Assembly (NCBI RefSeq): GCF_011752975.1
Contig: NZ_VWWP01000001.1
Location: 1-64,000, forward strand
Source: Chryseobacterium sp. Tr-659
Lineage (GTDB): Bacteria > Bacteroidota > Bacteroidia > Flavobacteriales > Weeksellaceae
DNA length: 64,000 bases
Direction of reading: 5' to 3'
How positions within the stretch are numbered: position 1 is the first letter of the stretch; the number at the start of each line of letters is the position of its first letter. Positions 62,701 to 64,000 of the stretch are shown here, piece after piece. Below the pieces are notes generated by a model. The model searched no databases. It was not told the DNA's origin and worked only from the letters and a program-made list of their open reading frames with translations. A program made the translations under genes and the position numbers.

Positions 62701-64000
62701 CCATAGGTATTACTGGTGCAGGAGTAAGTTATATGGTTAAATACAGAGTTCAGAATACAACTACATGGACAACGGTATATGCTTCTACATTATTAGGAAA
62801 CATTCCATTGGTTATTAACGGTTTGACACCAGCTACAACTTACGAGGTTCAGATTGCTGCTATATGTGGAGATATTGTTGGTACAGCTACTCCGATAAAA
62901 ACATTCACAACAAGATGTGATCCAACTCCTCCGAATGTAACAATAAGTAATATTACGCCTACAACTGCATTGATTACCTGGGCTCCGCTTGCTGCCAGCT
63001 CTACGTATACAATGAGATGGAGAAAAGTAGGAACAACACCATGGAATACAATTAACCTGCCGGCTCCTCCAGCTAATACGTATGTATTAGGAAGTGCAAC
63101 GGCTTTAGAACCATACACTACGTATGAAGTTCAGATTGCGAATATGTGTAACGGAGAAACTACTCTTAATCCATATTCTAATCCTAAAGTATTTACTACG
63201 GAAAGAATTTGTGAGATTCCTCCTCCAGGATTGACAATTACCCAGTTATTGCCAACATCAGCAGAAATTAAGTGGGATCCATTCCCGGGAGCAACCTATT
63301 TGCTTAGATATAGAAAAGTAGGTATTCCTAGCTGGACGGAAGTTCCTTCGTTGGTAAATAACCTTGTTTTAACAGGTCTTACAGAATTGACGAAATATGA
63401 AATGCAGGTAGTAAACATTTGTAATGGAACACCTGGAAATTATACTCCTCCTTACTACTTTACAACTCCTACAGTAATCTACTGTCAGATGGGTTCAGGA
63501 AGTTCAACAGGAGAACATATTTCAAAAGTAACAGTGAAGCCTACTGGTAAGAAAATGATGGAAAATGAATCAGGACCATCTACGTATACAAATTATACGG
63601 GAGTTCCTAAGACTTTCATCGAAATGATTCAGGGATCTACGGACAATGAAATCATCATTGAGAAAAAATGGACAGGAAATACTTATAATGAAGGAATTGC
63701 AGTATGGATTGACTTCAACAGAAACGGAGAGTTTGACATTAATGAAAGAGTATTTACTTCTCCGCCAAATACAGACAGCCCGGTATCTGGTAAATTCAAT
63801 GTTCCTGCAGATGCTTTCGTAAGTATGACGGATTACAAATATGTTGTAATGAGAGTAGCAATGTCAAGAGATGGAATTCCAGTAAACTGTACCAGCTTTA
63901 AAAATGGTGAAGTTGAAGACTATACTGTAAGAATTTCAAAACCTGCTGTTGCTAACCCTATTGATCAGACTGATATCATGATCTATCCTAACCCGGTAAG
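59769..64000 (+). CDS. Giant modular surface protein: FN3 and GEVED repeats, T9SS domain, 3' end cut
   Basis: From the ATG at 59769 the frame is open to the window edge, about 1410 codons. After a signal peptide (about residues 1-28, ending VSAQS) and an N-terminal domain come six fibronectin type III modules, recognised by the recurring YEVQVATVC or YEVQIA strand. There are four GEVED domains, each with AVWIDFNRNG-like and GEVEDY motifs (the latter near 61110, 61870, 62612 and 63907). FN3 and GEVED alternate three times, then three FN3 run in tandem before the last GEVED. The sequence ends in IYPNPV, the start of a T9SS type A domain, so little is missing. Probably an adhesin or surface glycan-binding protein. 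Confidence 0.93.
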   Translation, partial: MKKLFTSLILFLCLINIGFLSKVSAQSGQIGTGTGTSVYLPIRSYYGYSYSQQIYTAAEVSAAIGTSTYITAIKFYSTTVVPSQDTYKDWTVYMGNTTQNSFASTTNWVPLSSLTQVYSGDIPDLTNGSWVTLQLATPFTWNGTDNLVIAVNEKSPSYSDSPGVAWGAYTAGANRGMIYYEDGANPNPASPPTAKDRLSDIPRVQLVSHLLTACTAAPPANISVNNVTTSTATVSWNTAVGATYVVRYRSLPSGTWQQINVTTPLAGSTPISGLTEQTQYEVQVATVCGGTQGAYSPSTNFTTPALTYCTAGSTSSTIDGYISQVTVNGLGAPSMVSNSNFSNYTDYSADPTRLVTLVRGNTATVNVSKAWPDYQWSFATAVWIDFNRNGVFETNERVLNNASNTTTPVNASFTVPAGAYIGPLTTKMRVALRESSAPAACGTFTYGEVEDYAVKLIDLSACTTAPPSNISVNNIGPSSANVTWTSATNATYIVRYRSLPGGTWQQIAVNTAMISNQLLSGLLEQTQYEVQVATVCGGVTGAYSPSVTFTTPALTYCTAGPTANTATSGYINNVTVTPTNTPMMISNSGSDGYKDYTADATRLVILERGTGNTNKISVNKYWPGTTSSYGVSAWVDFNRNGQFETWERILNTTYNTTTPVTTTFSVPNAAGGVYTGTLPTRMRVVMRYFDNANACGTFTQGEVEDYAVRFVDPQNCTTAAPTNITVNNLTATTATVSWVSAAGATYSIRWRTTPGGVWQTANVPAGQNFYGITGLTEQTNYEVQVATTCNGTTGGYSGSVTFTTPPLSYCQMTGTGTNDHISNVTVTSSNLGVPPMNNTSVQTNYISYTTPETLITLDVNSQNNKISVAKGWTGSTGNDAVTAWIDFNRNGQFETNEQVLTSPANTTTPVTNVFSVPATAYTGPLTTTMRVVLKRTSAPVLCQNAIDGEVEDYRVRIRPCSNATPNTPTFTPTHNSVTIGITGAGVSYMVKYRVQNTTTWTTVYASTLLGNIPLVINGLTPATTYEVQIAAICGDIVGTATPIKTFTTRCDPTPPNVTISNITPTTALITWAPLAASSTYTMRWRKVGTTPWNTINLPAPPANTYVLGSATALEPYTTYEVQIANMCNGETTLNPYSNPKVFTTERICEIPPPGLTITQLLPTSAEIKWDPFPGATYLLRYRKVGIPSWTEVPSLVNNLVLTGLTELTKYEMQVVNICNGTPGNYTPPYYFTTPTVIYCQMGSGSSTGEHISKVTVKPTGKKMMENESGPSTYTNYTGVPKTFIEMIQGSTDNEIIIEKKWTGNTYNEGIAVWIDFNRNGEFDINERVFTSPPNTDSPVSGKFNVPADAFVSMTDYKYVVMRVAMSRDGIPVNCTSFKNGEVEDYTVRISKPAVANPIDQTDIMIYPNPV

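Noticed and set aside
62849..63118. Minus-strand 89-codon ORF inside the FN3/GEVED gene
   Set aside because: It is antisense to a strongly supported FN3 domain and its valine/glycine-rich translation mirrors the repetitive coding strand.
59769..64000. Periodic repeats considered as a CRISPR or satellite array
   Set aside because: The periodicity is in-frame protein-domain repetition (FN3 and GEVED) with diverged DNA, not identical short repeats with spacers.

Overview
The window is a contiguous piece of a low-GC Bacteroidota chromosome, almost certainly Chryseobacterium or a close Weeksellaceae relative. This rests on gene content and signals I can read. Several promoters have the flavobacterial form TTG-N19-TAnnTTTG or its -7 half. 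Two or three proteins end in type IX secretion (T9SS) sorting domains (YPNPV). There is a PUR-family DUF3276 protein, a bacillithiol gene (bshB1), a type B succinate dehydrogenase, the small ribosomal protein bTHX and a flavastacin-like metalloprotease. No rRNA, CRISPR array, prophage or complete insertion sequence is visible. Both edges cut genes: dsbD at the left and a giant modular FN3/GEVED surface protein at the right.

Layout. 1-5.6 kb (minus): a thiol-redox group (dsbD, an outer-membrane-like protein, a double thioredoxin-fold protein, an ECF sigma factor) behind tilS. 5.7-8.8 kb: an OmpA-family lipoprotein, then a minus-strand HTTM membrane protein with a membrane-anchored partner and a third exported protein. 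8.8-9.8 kb: a gene-poor stretch holding two short genes missed by ordinary ORF length cut-offs. One is a 50-residue bacteriocin-leader peptide with a six-cysteine knottin-like core, the other a 51-codon minus-strand gene with its own promoter and terminator. 9.9-13.3 kb: methyltransferase, NlpC/P60 hydrolase, DUF1648 protein, cupin and Kdo transferase. 13.3-15.7 kb (minus): a hypothetical protein, a GT2 glycosyltransferase and an acyltransferase, fitting surface-glycan assembly.

15.9-30.8 kb is mainly housekeeping: lipocalin-like lipoprotein, leuS, an ExbB-ExbD-ExbD-TonB energising operon with a PstS-like lipoprotein and a TPR protein, bshB1, tRNA-His, a PUR protein, an ABC exporter, nusB, a DUF1573 lipoprotein and yajC. 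31-37 kb is accessory-flavoured: SDR oxidoreductase, MscS channel, delta-60-repeat T9SS protein, a truncated Ku (NHEJ) gene remnant, and a Crp/Fnr regulator next to a divergent adenylosuccinate synthetase. Those last two genes share an identical palindrome at identical promoter spacing.

37-47 kb: astacin/ricin metalloprotease, aspS, ankyrin protein, MATE exporter, bTHX, DUF937 and DUF2480 proteins, lpxB and a GH99 endo-mannosidase-like enzyme. 47-64 kb: a ComEC-like channel without a recognisable nuclease domain, sdhCAB, a thioredoxin-fold lipoprotein lacking CxxC, rlmD, DUF6452/DUF6048, a small exported protein, an M43 metalloprotease with T9SS domain, and the large surface protein.

The most interesting observation is the knottin-like peptide at 9605-9757. 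It lies near an SdpB-like (HTTM) gene pair, a DUF1648 (SdpI-like) membrane protein and LytTR-style direct repeats. The parts are seen in sequence; the idea that they form one peptide system is inference.
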